From NCBI GenBank assembly GCA_903877385.1, contig CAIRDP010000063.1, forward strand, positions 186,001 through 250,000: a DNA stretch of 64,000 nucleotides, given 5' to 3'. The notes beneath the pieces were generated by a model that did not search any database, was not told where the DNA came from, and saw nothing but the letters and a program-made list of their open reading frames with translations. Positions 8,877 through 17,771 of the stretch are shown in pieces. The position numbers and the translations under genes are program-made. The DNA is from an uncultured Bacteroidales bacterium. Lineage in GTDB: Bacteria > Bacteroidota > Bacteroidia > Bacteroidales > FEN-979. The number at the start of each line of letters is the position of its first letter. Within the stretch, counting starts at the first letter, position 1.

Positions 8877-9071
8877 ATGCCAAAAATGAAGTCGAAATCC
8901 GGTGCTAAAAAAAGGTTCGCTCTGACCGGTACCGGGAAAATCAAGAGGAAGCATGCTTTCAAAAGCCACATCCTGACCAAAAAGTCGAAAAAACGGAAGC
9001 GTAATCTTACCTACTCAACCATTGTTGACAAGGCCGATGCAGCTAATGTAAAGGAAATGCTTCAGAACTAA
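8877..9071 (+). CDS. rpmI: 50S ribosomal protein L35
   Basis: The 64-residue, highly basic protein begins [14 protein letters not shown] and contains the L35 signature ([22 protein letters not shown]). It is a structural protein of the large ribosomal subunit. Position between infC and rplT is the standard arrangement. Confidence 0.97.
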   Translation: MPKMKSKSGAKKRFALTGTGKIKRKHAFKSHILTKKSKKRKRNLTYSTIVDKADAANVKEMLQN

Positions 9072-9090
9072 ATTATGTCGAACTTGTATT

Positions 9091-9121
9091 CAGCTTTAAG
9101 ATCCCAAAAAACGGGGCGCTG
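9091..9121 (+). promoter_or_regulatory. Possible hairpin upstream of rplT
   Basis: CAGC (9091-9094) can pair with GCTG (9118-9121), and CCC (9103-9105) with GGG (9113-9115), forming an irregular stem-loop 20 nt before the rplT start. In E. coli and Bacillus L20 represses its own operon by binding a leader that mimics 23S rRNA. Whether this structure does so is unknown, and the pairing is weak. Confidence 0.25.
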
Positions 9122-9141
9122 ATGCAAAAAAAATTAAAAAG

Positions 9142-9489
9142 ATGCCAAGATCAGTAAATGCAGTTGCCTCCAGGGCCAGAAGGAAAAAGGTCCTGAAACA
9201 AGCAAAGGGGCAGTTTGGAAGAAGGAAAAACATCCTGACCGTAGCTAAAAACTCGGTTGAAAAAGGATTGGGGTACGCTTATCGTGACAGGCGTACCAAG
9301 AAAAGAAACTTCCGCGGCTTGTGGATCACCCGTATTAATGCAGGTGTAAGACAGTTCGGAATGTCATATTCAGTGTTTATGGGAAAACTTGCCGAACACA
9401 ATATCAGCCTGAACCGTAAAACCCTGGCCGACCTTGCAATGAACCATCCCGAGGCTTTCAAAGCTGTCGTTGATGAAATAAACAAATAG
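9142..9489 (+). CDS. rplT: 50S ribosomal protein L20
   Basis: The 115-residue basic protein starts [16 protein letters not shown] and has the L20 body ([39 protein letters not shown]). L20 binds 23S rRNA early in 50S assembly. It is the last gene of the thrS operon and is followed 18 nt later by a clear intrinsic terminator. Confidence 0.98.
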   Translation: MPRSVNAVASRARRKKVLKQAKGQFGRRKNILTVAKNSVEKGLGYAYRDRRTKKRNFRGLWITRINAGVRQFGMSYSVFMGKLAEHNISLNRKTLADLAMNHPEAFKAVVDEINK

Positions 9490-9507
9490 GGAATATTAAA
9501 AAATGGG

Positions 9508-9536
9508 AAAGCGCTCTTAACGGGCGCTTTTTTTTT
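9508..9536 (+). terminator. Intrinsic terminator after rplT
   Basis: AAAGCGCTC (9508-9516) pairs with GGGCGCTTT (9522-9530) around a 5-nt loop, followed by an unbroken T run to 9536. One G-U pair is present. The minus-strand gene ending at 9535 lies against it, so it may also work in that direction, with a weaker tail. Confidence 0.9.
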
Positions 9537-10956
9537 ACTTCTTATCCTTTTTCCTGTAATAATTTTCGAGGAATTTCTCTATCTGGTCCACAGTGAGCCG
9601 CTTGGCGATGATCTCCTTTCGCTCGTTCAGGATATAGATCACCGGGGTGGTGGTAATATCATATTGCCCGTGGTATTCACCTGTAAGCGTTCGCGGACCG
9701 TCAACATTGATCCAGTGCATGTTCTTCTTTTTAATGTAGCTCTTCATCTTGACCATGGTAGTGTCGGAACATACGGCAAATATCTCCAGGCCGTATTTTC
9801 CCTTTACCGAATCGTATAAGGTCTTCAGTTTTGGGATTTCCTGCTCGCAATGCCCGCATTCTGGATCCCAGAATAGTATAAGCAGGGTACTGGCATCAAC
9901 ATTGTACATCGATACCAGCTGAAGACTGGTATCCTGCATTATCATATTCGGCGGACGTTTCCCAATGAGAAGGGCTTCCATTTTTGCAGCTTTTTTAATG
10001 ATTTCCTTCTTTACTGTCGGATCAACCCAGGGTGTTTGATCCGTTACATAATACTTATTTACTACATGGACGAATATCTTGTCAAAACCCATGATCTCCG
10101 AATTCTCGTACTGACGGGTAAAAAACCACACCATGTATTTGAACATTTCGGGGTTGATGCGTGATTTCTCAATCATGAAATCCGCTTCGCTGATAATAGT
10201 ATCGGGAGACTGCGGAAGTACCTTGTCGAAATATTTCACAAGTTTGGAATGAAATACAGGAGTTCTCAGCGCCCGGTCATCTGCAAAACTGACGTCATCC
10301 CAGAAATGAGCCCTGTAATACCTGTAAGAAAATGTCGAATCTTTGCGTCCATTGGGCAAAACAGGAGCTTCGGGAACCTCGGGTTCTTTCATTATGTTGA
10401 TCATAAAAGCGAGGAAGGAGGAGGGATACTTCTTTACAATATTCAGCTTGTATTGAATGATGATGTTGTTGATTTTACCTGTACTGTCGCTTAGCAGCCT
10501 GGCCGAGTCGGCATTTTTTGAATGCTTGTCCAGGTCTTTCTGGAATATTATCACCCTGTCGTATTCCAGCTTGTTGAATCTCAGGTATTCGTAAAACAGG
10601 CTGTTTTCAAGGGACCCGCTGATTTTCATTGTTTTAAGTGTATTTGATTTGTCGGCCTCCAGGCTGAACTGCTTATCATTATTGATAATGAAGTCAAAGT
10701 AATTCTTGTCGGTGATAATAAATATATAAATGCCTTTCGGGAGATCATCAGGCGCTGAAAACGTACACCTTCCCGATTTATCGAGCTTAACGGTGTCCTT
10801 AACATAGGTGCCATTGCCGTAATAATTTGCAATAAGGCAAGTCGTATCCTTTAATCCCTTGATGTGAAATTGGATTTTATATCCCTTCTGGGCGGCCGCC
10901 ATCATGGTCCAGCTGCAGATAAGCGCGAGTAAAACCAGGTTTTTTAAGAGTTTCAT
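9535..10956 (-). CDS. TlpA-like thiol-disulfide protein (DUF4369/DUF5106 type)
   Basis: The 473-residue secreted protein has a signal peptide (about 1-22, ending MMAAAQ), a DUF4369-like beta domain (about 25-120) and a middle DUF5106-like helical region (YRAHFWDDVSFADDRAL). The C-terminal thioredoxin fold carries the redox motif WDPECGHC (C367, C370) and the cis-proline motif TTTPVIYI. Proteins of this build are very common in Bacteroidetes and are thought to act as periplasmic or surface thiol oxidoreductases; the partner is unknown. It is the last gene of a three-gene minus-strand run with the YdcF-like and DUF4301 genes (7-nt gap to the former). Confidence 0.88.
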   Translation of the reverse strand: MKLLKNLVLLALICSWTMMAAAQKGYKIQFHIKGLKDTTCLIANYYGNGTYVKDTVKLDKSGRCTFSAPDDLPKGIYIFIITDKNYFDFIINNDKQFSLEADKSNTLKTMKISGSLENSLFYEYLRFNKLEYDRVIIFQKDLDKHSKNADSARLLSDSTGKINNIIIQYKLNIVKKYPSSFLAFMINIMKEPEVPEAPVLPNGRKDSTFSYRYYRAHFWDDVSFADDRALRTPVFHSKLVKYFDKVLPQSPDTIISEADFMIEKSRINPEMFKYMVWFFTRQYENSEIMGFDKIFVHVVNKYYVTDQTPWVDPTVKKEIIKKAAKMEALLIGKRPPNMIMQDTSLQLVSMYNVDASTLLILFWDPECGHCEQEIPKLKTLYDSVKGKYGLEIFAVCSDTTMVKMKSYIKKKNMHWINVDGPRTLTGEYHGQYDITTTPVIYILNERKEIIAKRLTVDQIEKFLENYYRKKDKK

Positions 10957-10963
10957 ATGTATT

Positions 10964-11671
10964 CTATGATTTAGTTTGTTTTATCCCGGCCTTTAACTCT
11001 TTTTCATACGGCCTGAAGAACAGTTTTACATAATAGTATCCAAGAGCTTCATTCATGACTTCCCTGAACCCTTTACTGGAATGCCACCAGTTAAAGGGCC
11101 CGTAAAACATATTGGGAAGAGAGATGATACCGACCCTGACCGAATCGCCCAGGGCCGATTGAAACAAAACCTTTGAACGTGCGCCATGAACACTCATCGT
11201 CATCAGGTTTACCGCCCTTATGTCGGGTCTGTGAGCGCGAAGCCAGTATTTGAATGCAAGTCCCGAATTGTAGGTCCGGTCGTTCATGATCTCATCAGTT
11301 TCTATAACTATCAGCCTGGTGGAATCGAATCCCATCTTTTTGAGTGATTCTGCAGCAACTCTTGCCGTGCTTTTATATTCGGATAACAGCCCGCCTGATT
11401 CAATGGGCGTTCCTGTGGTTACAAGCAGAGAATAATGACCCTGCCTGAATTCGCGGATGGCATCTGCCAGGACATAATCACTCACAAATCCTTCCAGGGC
11501 AAGGATGTCGGTTTTCTCGCGTTCAACGGGGGCCAGGATTGAATAAAGGTTTCTGAAGAAGAGAAAGGAGGGTAGGATGATCAGCAGTAGCAGTAAGGTA
11601 ATTCCCCAGGCAGTAAGCCCCCATCGTTCCTTACGGCTTACTAAAAAAAATGCTTTGCGTTTCTTTTCCAT
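10964..11671 (-). CDS. YdcF/SanA-like DUF218 membrane protein
   Basis: The 235-residue product has one N-terminal transmembrane helix (about 19-40, WGITLLLLLIILPSFLFF). A DUF218 domain follows, with EGFVSDYVLADAI, TTGTP, ETDEIMNDRTYNSG and a SVHGARS segment. The family includes SanA, YdcF and ElyC, envelope proteins tied to peptidoglycan or lipid-carrier metabolism, though the reaction is unclear. It sits 6 nt downstream of the DUF4301 gene and 7 nt upstream of the TlpA-like gene, so one transcript is likely. Confidence 0.82.
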   Translation of the reverse strand: MEKKRKAFFLVSRKERWGLTAWGITLLLLLIILPSFLFFRNLYSILAPVEREKTDILALEGFVSDYVLADAIREFRQGHYSLLVTTGTPIESGGLLSEYKSTARVAAESLKKMGFDSTRLIVIETDEIMNDRTYNSGLAFKYWLRAHRPDIRAVNLMTMSVHGARSKVLFQSALGDSVRVGIISLPNMFYGPFNWWHSSKGFREVMNEALGYYYVKLFFRPYEKELKAGIKQTKS

Positions 11672-11677
11672 ATTTGC

Positions 11678-13231
11678 CTATTCTCTGAGGTGCTCCTTCC
11701 TGAGAAGGTCGTTCACTGTCTTTACGGGGTTAAAAGTGATGACGGGAACTTCGACAAATACCGTGATCCAGTCCGCCATGGCCCCGTTCCACAAACCTGG
11801 ACGTTCCAGTGCTTTCAGGCTTTTACCTCCGCTTGATTTAATTGAAATAAACCCGGTTTCCTCATCAACATAACGGGAAAGGTCGAATTTATTGCCCATG
11901 TAGTCACAGGTGGAGCATACAAGGTCAACCGGGTTGAAATGGGTGGCTGAGCGGAAAATTTCCATCTGCCCGGGATTCTTCATGTCGACCTGGGAGGATT
12001 CGACGATCTGCAGCGAAAGCCCGCCCTTCCTGCCTTTAACCCAGTATGGTCCCCCTCCGGGTTCACCTTCATTCTTAACCATCCCGCAAACCCGAATCGG
12101 CCGGTTCAGTTTTTCAAACAGGTACCCGGCCTGGGCTTCGGTGGTCATGCTGTAAAATGCCCCCGGAAGAATAACCGACAGCTGCCTTCTAATGAATTCA
12201 ACCGTATTGGAGATGTCGCTGACCGTGCATTTGTTTGTCCTCACTTTCTCCAAAAATCCGAAAATATGCTTCCTTATCCAGAGGAGGTAACCGCCTGTCA
12301 GCTTTTTATGCAAAACCGTGGAGTCCTTAAGGCGGTCGGGAACAATGTTGTCGATATTCTTCACAAAAATAAGGTCGGCGTCGATATCATCCAGATTTGG
12401 AAGCAGGGACCCATGGCCGCCCGGTCTGAAAAGAAGGCTCCCGTCGGGATTCCTGAAAGGATTATTCTCCGCATCAACGGCAATTGTATCCGTTGACGGT
12501 TTTTGAATGGAATAACTTATTTCAAACGTAACTTTAAACCTGGTTTCATAAATATCCCTGACCATGCTCACAAGTTTCTCAAACCTGGTCCTGTGCTCGG
12601 GAGAGATCGTGAAATGAAGCCTGGCCACCCCGCTGCCGTTGCTGGCATACAAGGCAGCTTCAACCATATGTTCCTCTGCAGAGGTCCTCGAACCTTCGCG
12701 ATAATCATGAAACCTGATCAGCCCCTTTGGAAGATTCGAGTAATCAAGCCCTTTTTCGGTAAGGATATGATCAATGATTGTATTGTAATCAGTACGGTCG
12801 ATCAGATCCCTGATATTTAAGCCATTGCGTTCAAGCCTTAAGGATAATTCACTGTAAAAAGCGATATCTTCAATATGGTTTATTAAATACGAGACCGAAT
12901 TAAAATCCTGCTCTCCCTTAAACAAAGCTTCCCCTGAAGGGCCGGCTGTATATTTCTCCCTGAATTCGAATAAGTGCTTGAACATCCTGCTGGCAGCACC
13001 TGAGGCAGGCACAAACTTGACCACTTTAATCCTTTCTATGCCCTGTTCAAAAAAAGAAATAAACTTAGTTTTCTCTTCCTCGCCAAAGGAAACGAGCCCG
13101 TCGGATGATGTTGCAGGCCTGTCAAGACTGATGAATGGAGAACCCTTTATGAAATGATCAATCTGTCGTTCAATGTCTTCAACAGTCATTCCCTTCTCCC
13201 TGATCTGCTTAAAGTCCTTTTCTGAGAACAT
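11678..13231 (-). CDS. DUF4301 family protein
   Basis: The protein is 517 residues from ATG 13231 (MFSEKDFKQI). A GTG five codons earlier is possible but less likely. The sequence matches what I recall of the Bacteroidetes-restricted DUF4301 family: KFVPASGAASRMFKHL near residue 90, RFHDY, EHMVEAALYA, HFTISPEH and LFRPGGHGSLLPNL. The PASGAASRMFK and RPGGHGSL segments look like nucleotide-sugar or phosphate-binding loops, suggesting a nucleotidyltransferase-like fold. No function is established. It is cytoplasmic, without signal or membrane segments, and heads the three-gene operon. Confidence 0.85.
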   Translation of the reverse strand: MFSEKDFKQIREKGMTVEDIERQIDHFIKGSPFISLDRPATSSDGLVSFGEEEKTKFISFFEQGIERIKVVKFVPASGAASRMFKHLFEFREKYTAGPSGEALFKGEQDFNSVSYLINHIEDIAFYSELSLRLERNGLNIRDLIDRTDYNTIIDHILTEKGLDYSNLPKGLIRFHDYREGSRTSAEEHMVEAALYASNGSGVARLHFTISPEHRTRFEKLVSMVRDIYETRFKVTFEISYSIQKPSTDTIAVDAENNPFRNPDGSLLFRPGGHGSLLPNLDDIDADLIFVKNIDNIVPDRLKDSTVLHKKLTGGYLLWIRKHIFGFLEKVRTNKCTVSDISNTVEFIRRQLSVILPGAFYSMTTEAQAGYLFEKLNRPIRVCGMVKNEGEPGGGPYWVKGRKGGLSLQIVESSQVDMKNPGQMEIFRSATHFNPVDLVCSTCDYMGNKFDLSRYVDEETGFISIKSSGGKSLKALERPGLWNGAMADWITVFVEVPVITFNPVKTVNDLLRKEHLRE

Positions 13232-13608
13232 AGAAAAAATTTTCACGAAGATACAAAACAGCTTGTATTTCTCCCGCTAAATTCCCTGCCCCGGAATGGA
13301 ATCAGGGTCCACAACGCTATACAGGGCTTAATCCCGGTTTTACCTGTACTGTGGCACCCCGCTCCCTCATGGGAATCCTGATACGGGCTAAATATGGGTT
13401 AAATCAGGCTCAAACGTTCACAAGTCCTGAAAGTTTAATGGATTTTTTATAAGATTTGTAAAATATCATGAGTAATTTTAATGTTGATATGAATTTAAAA
13501 CTCTTGTATCGCGGTAATTTCCCTTCGCACTGCCCGGAACCCCGGGAATGAGACTTGCCTGGTTTTCATAACATTGATAAATATATATAAACTGAAAAAT
13601 GCCTTAAA
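13232..13608. other. Intergenic region without a recognisable gene
   Basis: This 377-nt gap between the divergent DUF4301 and subtilase genes has no open frame of note. On the minus strand TATCTTCG, 25 nt before the DUF4301 ATG, differs by one base from the -7 consensus. The right half (13440-13510) is AT-rich. No hairpin-T-run terminator or conserved RNA was seen. Confidence 0.6.
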
Positions 13609-15282
13609 ATGAAAAAATTCTTTACAATCATACTGCTGTATACAGGATTTACAATCTCAGCCCAGGTTGCCCCGCATAAATATTTTATTGAATTCAAGGA
13701 TAAAAACCAGAATCCTTACTCCCTGGACCATCCTGAACTTTTTCTCACACAAAGGGCTATTCTGAGACGGCAAGCCATGGGAATAGGATATGACCAGACC
13801 GACCTTCCAGTGACACCTGCCTATATACAGGCTGTTCAAAATGTTGGAGCCCAGGTTCTTAATCCTACAAAATGGCTGAACGGAATAACCATTTACCTTG
13901 GTGATACTACCCTGATTAATACAATTAAACAGCTACCTTTTGTAAAATCTGTTGTTAATCATTCAGGTACCAAATCAAAAGCAAAGGAAGCGGTCAACAA
14001 ATTCAGTATTGAAGATCAGTTTATTCCAACGGCAAAATCATCTCTGCAGGTAAAAAACACAAGCGGATATGATTACGGTGAATCCTATGCACAGATCCAT
14101 ATGGTGAACGGGGATTTGATGCACCGGAATGGCTTTCGGGGCCAGGGAATGGTTATAGCTCAACTGGATGCGGGCTTTTACAATGTACCTGCATTGCCTG
14201 CATTTGACAGCTTAAGAGCTAATAACCAAATACTTGGCTATAAAGATTTTGTAAAAAACGGGCTTCCGATCTTTGGAGATCCCTCAGACCGGCATGGAAT
14301 GTGGGTGCTTTCGATCATGGGAGGACTTCTTCCGGGCCATCTTATTGGCTCTGCACCTAAAGCAAGCTTCTGGTTGCTGAAAACTGAAGAACTGCCACAT
14401 GAATATGAGACTGAGGAATATAACTGGGTCTCGGGGGCAGAATTTGCCGATAGTGTCGGGGCTGATATCATTACTTCATCGCTGGGGTATTCCGTTTTCG
14501 ACTCAACTTTTCTTGATCATACATGCGCCGATATGAACGGGCATACAACAGTCTGCAGTCGGGGGGCTAACATGGCCTTCAGCAAAGGGATTGTTGTAAT
14601 CGTAAGTGCCGGGAACTCAGGGCTGAATCCAAACTGGCGTTGTGTAAGCACACCTGCTGATGCAGATTTTTCCATCGCTTGTGCTGCTGTTGATTCAAAC
14701 GGGGTCAGGGCCGGTTTCAGTTCGATAGGGGTGTCGACTGAACGAATAAAACCAAATGTGGCCGCCATGGGAGCACTCACCGTGATAGAAGATGTTAGTG
14801 GATCCGTTACCCGGGGGAATGGAACTTCGTTCTCGGCACCCATTATCGCAGGCATGACAGCTTGTCTGATGCAATCAAAACCTGGTTACGCCAATACCTT
14901 CATTAAAACAGCAATTCAACGCTCGGCGAGTCATGCTTCCACACCGGATAGTCTTACCGGGTTTGGAATTCCTGACTTTTATAAAGCAATGAACCTGATG
15001 GGTATAAATAATGTTAAAGAAAGTAACAGTTTAATTGTTTTTCCAAACCCCGTTTTTTCTGAGTTTACACTTAACTTTCGTTCAGCCGGTCCCGGAACTC
15101 AAACATTAAAGCTGGTTGATGCTATGGGGAGAATTATCAGGTTAAGCACAGTGCAGGCCATGGAAGGGGATAACAGTCTGGTTATTAATTATATGGCAGG
15201 ACTTAAGCCTGGAATATATTTCCTTATGCTGGATTCAGATTCCATTCATACGGGCACCCGCATCGTAAAATTACCGGATTAA
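13609..15282 (+). CDS. Secreted subtilisin-like serine protease with T9SS type A tail
   Basis: The 557-residue S8-family protease has a signal peptide (1-18) and a propeptide-like region to about 150. The catalytic domain shows Asp187 (IAQLDAGF), His229 (DRHGMWV), oxyanion Asn336 (VSAGNSG) and Ser407 (GNGTSFSAP). All four are intact, so it should be active. Residues about 480-557 (VFPNPVFSEFTLNF ... LKPGIYFLMLDS ... TRIVKL) form a type A T9SS sorting domain, so it is exported across the outer membrane and released or anchored there. It stands alone and is followed by its own terminator. Confidence 0.93.
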   Translation: MKKFFTIILLYTGFTISAQVAPHKYFIEFKDKNQNPYSLDHPELFLTQRAILRRQAMGIGYDQTDLPVTPAYIQAVQNVGAQVLNPTKWLNGITIYLGDTTLINTIKQLPFVKSVVNHSGTKSKAKEAVNKFSIEDQFIPTAKSSLQVKNTSGYDYGESYAQIHMVNGDLMHRNGFRGQGMVIAQLDAGFYNVPALPAFDSLRANNQILGYKDFVKNGLPIFGDPSDRHGMWVLSIMGGLLPGHLIGSAPKASFWLLKTEELPHEYETEEYNWVSGAEFADSVGADIITSSLGYSVFDSTFLDHTCADMNGHTTVCSRGANMAFSKGIVVIVSAGNSGLNPNWRCVSTPADADFSIACAAVDSNGVRAGFSSIGVSTERIKPNVAAMGALTVIEDVSGSVTRGNGTSFSAPIIAGMTACLMQSKPGYANTFIKTAIQRSASHASTPDSLTGFGIPDFYKAMNLMGINNVKESNSLIVFPNPVFSEFTLNFRSAGPGTQTLKLVDAMGRIIRLSTVQAMEGDNSLVINYMAGLKPGIYFLMLDSDSIHTGTRIVKLPD

Positions 15283-15317
15283 CCACCCTGATCCCTTAGA
15301 AAATCTCCAGTATTAGG

Positions 15318-15347
15318 CCCGGTTGGTATTATTCCAGCCGGGTTTTT
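15318..15347 (+). terminator. Intrinsic terminator after the subtilase gene
   Basis: CCCGGTTGG (15318-15326) pairs with CCAGCCGGG (15334-15342), with one G-U, around a 7-nt loop. Five T follow. It lies 35 nt after the stop codon. Confidence 0.88.
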
Positions 15348-15604
15348 AATTTGCAATATGTTTACGGATGTAATTACACTTGTAAACAAGTATAATCTAC
15401 AGATTGCAAGTTGGGCAATTAAAAATAGTATCTTTTCAAAGGTCCTATCGTGTTTGCTGAAAAACTTATTCCTGCTTTTATTTAATTTTAAGTTTACAAT
15501 GTTAAATTTACTACTTTCGCTAAACTTTTACGAAAGGGTACATGAGTAAACGATTATTTAAATCCGTACGTTACAAATGTAATATGCCGAAAATGTTTTG
15601 TTTT

Positions 15605-15620
15605 ATATTTTGTAAAATAT
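15605..15620. promoter_or_regulatory. Inverted repeat upstream of the XRE regulator (candidate operator)
   Basis: ATATTTT and AAAATAT form a 7-bp inverted repeat with a 2-nt centre, 51 nt before the regulator's start codon. This size and position suit an autoregulatory HTH-dimer site, but AT-rich palindromes also arise by chance. Confidence 0.3.
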
Positions 15621-15671
15621 TAAATATCAGATAATAAAGACAATTGAATTAAACTTAAAGATTATATTAAA

Positions 15672-16217
15672 ATGATACAAAGGTTGTTGGAACTTATGAA
15701 GATAAAAAACCTGACATCTTCGCAGTTGGCTGATGCCATTGGTGTGCAGCGTTCAGGAATTTCCCATTTTTTCTCTGGCCGTAATAAACCAAGTCTGGAA
15801 TTCATTTTAAAGATTTTAGCATTTTTTCCAGATGTTAATCCCGACTGGCTTCTTTTTGGCAAAGAGCCGGTTTTCAGAAAGGGTTACCCGGGATTGCAAT
15901 TGGAGCAGAATTCTATTACACCAGAAAATGCCGGCATACCTCTTAGTGAAGAACTTCCTGTTCCCCAATCTTCATTCATGGAAGATTTATTCGGTGAGTC
16001 TGCCAAAACGGGACCGGATAATGTGAAGGAGGAAGTTAAAGCTCCTGAAAAACGGTCGGAAAGGCCTAAACGAAGCCCGCTAATGGACAAGGATATGAAA
16101 AACGATGAATCATCTGTTTCAGGAGCACTCTGTCCTGAGGCGCTTGATCAGCAAACTCCCGAGAGAATCGTGATTTTTTATAAAAACAGGATTTTCAGGG
16201 AATATCTCCCGGGATGA
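15672..16217 (+). CDS. XRE-family helix-turn-helix regulator
   Basis: The N-terminal 60 residues form a Cro/C1-type HTH (LTSSQLADAIGVQRSGISHF, recognition helix around RSGISHFFSGRNKPSL), ending in NPDWLLFGKEPV as in other Bacteroidetes XRE proteins. Residues 70-150 are low-complexity and charged. The C-terminus is RIVIFYKNRIFREYLPG, which looks conserved and may be an oligomerisation element. Its targets are unknown. It is monocistronic, ends 19 nt from the convergent ndk gene, and has an AT-rich palindrome upstream. Confidence 0.85.
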   Translation: MIQRLLELMKIKNLTSSQLADAIGVQRSGISHFFSGRNKPSLEFILKILAFFPDVNPDWLLFGKEPVFRKGYPGLQLEQNSITPENAGIPLSEELPVPQSSFMEDLFGESAKTGPDNVKEEVKAPEKRSERPKRSPLMDKDMKNDESSVSGALCPEALDQQTPERIVIFYKNRIFREYLPG

Positions 16218-16236
16218 TCAGGTATGCTTATAATAA

Positions 16237-16656
16237 TCAGACTCTTTCAAGCTGGGAGAAAAAGAAATTCCCTTCTCTTTCGGCACTTGAGTCGGCGTCG
16301 GAACCATGCACTGCGTTTTCGGTAATGCTTTTTCCGTAAAGTTTCCTTACTGTGCCAGGATCGGCTTTGGAAGGGTCAGTTGCCCCAATAAGTTGTCGGA
16401 ATTCAGTAACCGCATTGTCTTTTTCAAGGATTGCCGCGATGATAGGCCCGGAAGACATAAAACTGGTTAAATCCCCATAAAAGCCCTTGCTGCTGTGTTC
16501 TGCATAAAAAAGCCCGGCCTGGTATTTGCTCAGCCTGACAAGTTTCATGGCAACCAGCCTGAAACCGGCTTTTTCAATCATTGCAAGTATCTCACCTGAA
16601 TGCCCTGCAGCCAATGCCGAAGGCTTAATCATTGTAAATGTGCGGTTTCCGTTCAT
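16237..16656 (-). CDS. ndk: Nucleoside diphosphate kinase
   Basis: Ndk transfers the gamma-phosphate of ATP to other NDPs through a phosphohistidine. The 139-residue protein is full length, with TMIKPSAL at the N-terminus and the active-site motif ENAVHGSDA placing the catalytic histidine at 117. The C-terminal FFFSQLERV is slightly diverged from the usual ending. It is transcribed divergently from the nrnA-like gene and convergently with the XRE gene. Confidence 0.96.
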   Translation of the reverse strand: MNGNRTFTMIKPSALAAGHSGEILAMIEKAGFRLVAMKLVRLSKYQAGLFYAEHSSKGFYGDLTSFMSSGPIIAAILEKDNAVTEFRQLIGATDPSKADPGTVRKLYGKSITENAVHGSDADSSAEREGNFFFSQLERV

Positions 16657-16684
16657 AATGACGTATTATAATTTAAGATGGCGG

Positions 16685-16692
16685 CAAAAGTA
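16685..16692 (-). promoter_or_regulatory. -7 box of the ndk promoter
   Basis: TACTTTTG on the minus strand, 28 nt before the ndk start, matches TAnnTTTG. No clean -33 TTTG is seen. It is back-to-back with the -7 box of the divergent gene, only 20 nt away, so the two promoters must overlap. Confidence 0.5.
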
Positions 16693-16712
16693 AGATAAAT
16701 TCCGAAAATACG

Positions 16713-16720
16713 TACTTTTG
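16713..16720 (+). promoter_or_regulatory. -7 box of the nrnA-like gene
   Basis: TACTTTTG matches TAnnTTTG. An in-frame GTG begins at 16720, the last base of this box, so the real start must be the ATG at 16732, with a very short leader. Confidence 0.5.
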
Positions 16721-16731
16721 TGCCCTTATTC

Positions 16732-17769
16732 ATGGAAAACTATTTGGAAAACACAGATGTTGCTGAAATCCGGGAGGTCCTGGATCATTCAAATAATATT
16801 ATCATAACCACGCATACCAATCCCGACGGTGACGCGATAGGAGCAAGTCTTGCAATGTTCCTGTATCTTAAGAAGAGAGGTTTCAATGTCAGGGTTATCA
16901 TTCCGGACACATTCCCCGAATTTCTTGCCTGGCTGCCAGGTGCCCGGGAAATTATGATATTCGAACAGTTTTCAGAACAGTGCATTGAGTTCATCAGGCA
17001 GTCGGACCTTATTATCTGCCTCGATTTCAACAACCTCAAAAGGCTTAATCAGCTTGGGGATGAGATCCGGCGTTCCGATTCAGTTAAAGTACTGATAGAC
17101 CATCATTTAAATCCTGCCGTTGAATTCAGGTACAAGATATCATTCAGCAAAATTTCATCAACCTCCGAACTGATTTATGATTTTATCTGCGAATCGGGGT
17201 ATAAGGATTTGCTTGACCGGGAGATTGCGGATTGCCTTTATACAGGAATTGTCACCGATACCGGCTCATTCAGTTATGCCTGTAATTATGTTAAAACATA
17301 CCTTATAACCGCTGAATTATTCCGCCTGGGGATTGATGGCGAGCATATACACAGGCTTGTGTACGATACGTATTCCGAAAGCCGCTTAAGGCTGCTGGGA
17401 TATGCCGTCAGCGAAGGCCTGCACGTTCTTCCTGAATTCCACGCTGCATATATTGTACTTACTTTGGATGACCTTAAGCGGTTTAATTACCAGGTGGGCG
17501 ATACTGAAGGGGTTGTGAATTATGCGTTATCTATAAAGGACATTAATCTTGCAGCCCTTTTTATGGAAAGGGAGGACAATGTCAAGGTTTCTTTCCGCTC
17601 CAAAGGCAATTTTTCGGTGGACAGGCTTGCACGGGAACATTTTGGAGGGGGAGGGCACAGCAATGCTTCAGGAGCCAACTGTGACACGAATGTCAACGAA
17701 ACGGTAAACAGGTTCCTTGCACTGTTGCCAGGGTTCTGGGACGAACTTAGACATGTTTATAACGACTGA
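16732..17769 (+). CDS. DHH/DHHA1 phosphoesterase, NrnA type (oligoribonuclease / pAp phosphatase)
   Basis: The 345-residue protein has the DHH catalytic motifs HTNPDGDAIG (28-37), LDFNN (about 97-101) and DHHLNP (123-128) with Mn ligands, a late DTGSF motif, and the DHHA1 substrate-binding motif FGGGGHSNASGA near the C-terminus. NrnA-type enzymes degrade nano-RNAs and linear dinucleotides, and dephosphorylate 3'-phosphoadenosine 5'-phosphate. It is cytoplasmic. The start was set by the upstream -7 box. The GldI-like gene begins 2 nt after its stop, indicating translational coupling. Confidence 0.92.
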   Translation: MENYLENTDVAEIREVLDHSNNIIITTHTNPDGDAIGASLAMFLYLKKRGFNVRVIIPDTFPEFLAWLPGAREIMIFEQFSEQCIEFIRQSDLIICLDFNNLKRLNQLGDEIRRSDSVKVLIDHHLNPAVEFRYKISFSKISSTSELIYDFICESGYKDLLDREIADCLYTGIVTDTGSFSYACNYVKTYLITAELFRLGIDGEHIHRLVYDTYSESRLRLLGYAVSEGLHVLPEFHAAYIVLTLDDLKRFNYQVGDTEGVVNYALSIKDINLAALFMEREDNVKVSFRSKGNFSVDRLAREHFGGGGHSNASGANCDTNVNETVNRFLALLPGFWDELRHVYND

Positions 17770-17771
17770 GG

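Larger units (their letters stand above)
15283..15671. other. Intergenic region: terminator plus AT-rich upstream region of the XRE gene
   Basis: The 389-nt stretch holds the subtilase terminator at its left end. On the right is an AT-rich segment with two short palindromes (TTACA-AA-TGTAA at 15571-15582 and ATATTTT-GT-AAAATAT at 15605-15620). A 63-codon open frame at 15358-15549 has a composition unlike the neighbouring genes and was not called. Confidence 0.6.

Noticed and set aside
15358-15549. 63-codon open frame after the subtilase terminator
   Set aside because: AT-rich, leucine/phenylalanine-heavy translation without signal, motif or promoter, lying in a region with palindromes. It looks like a chance frame.
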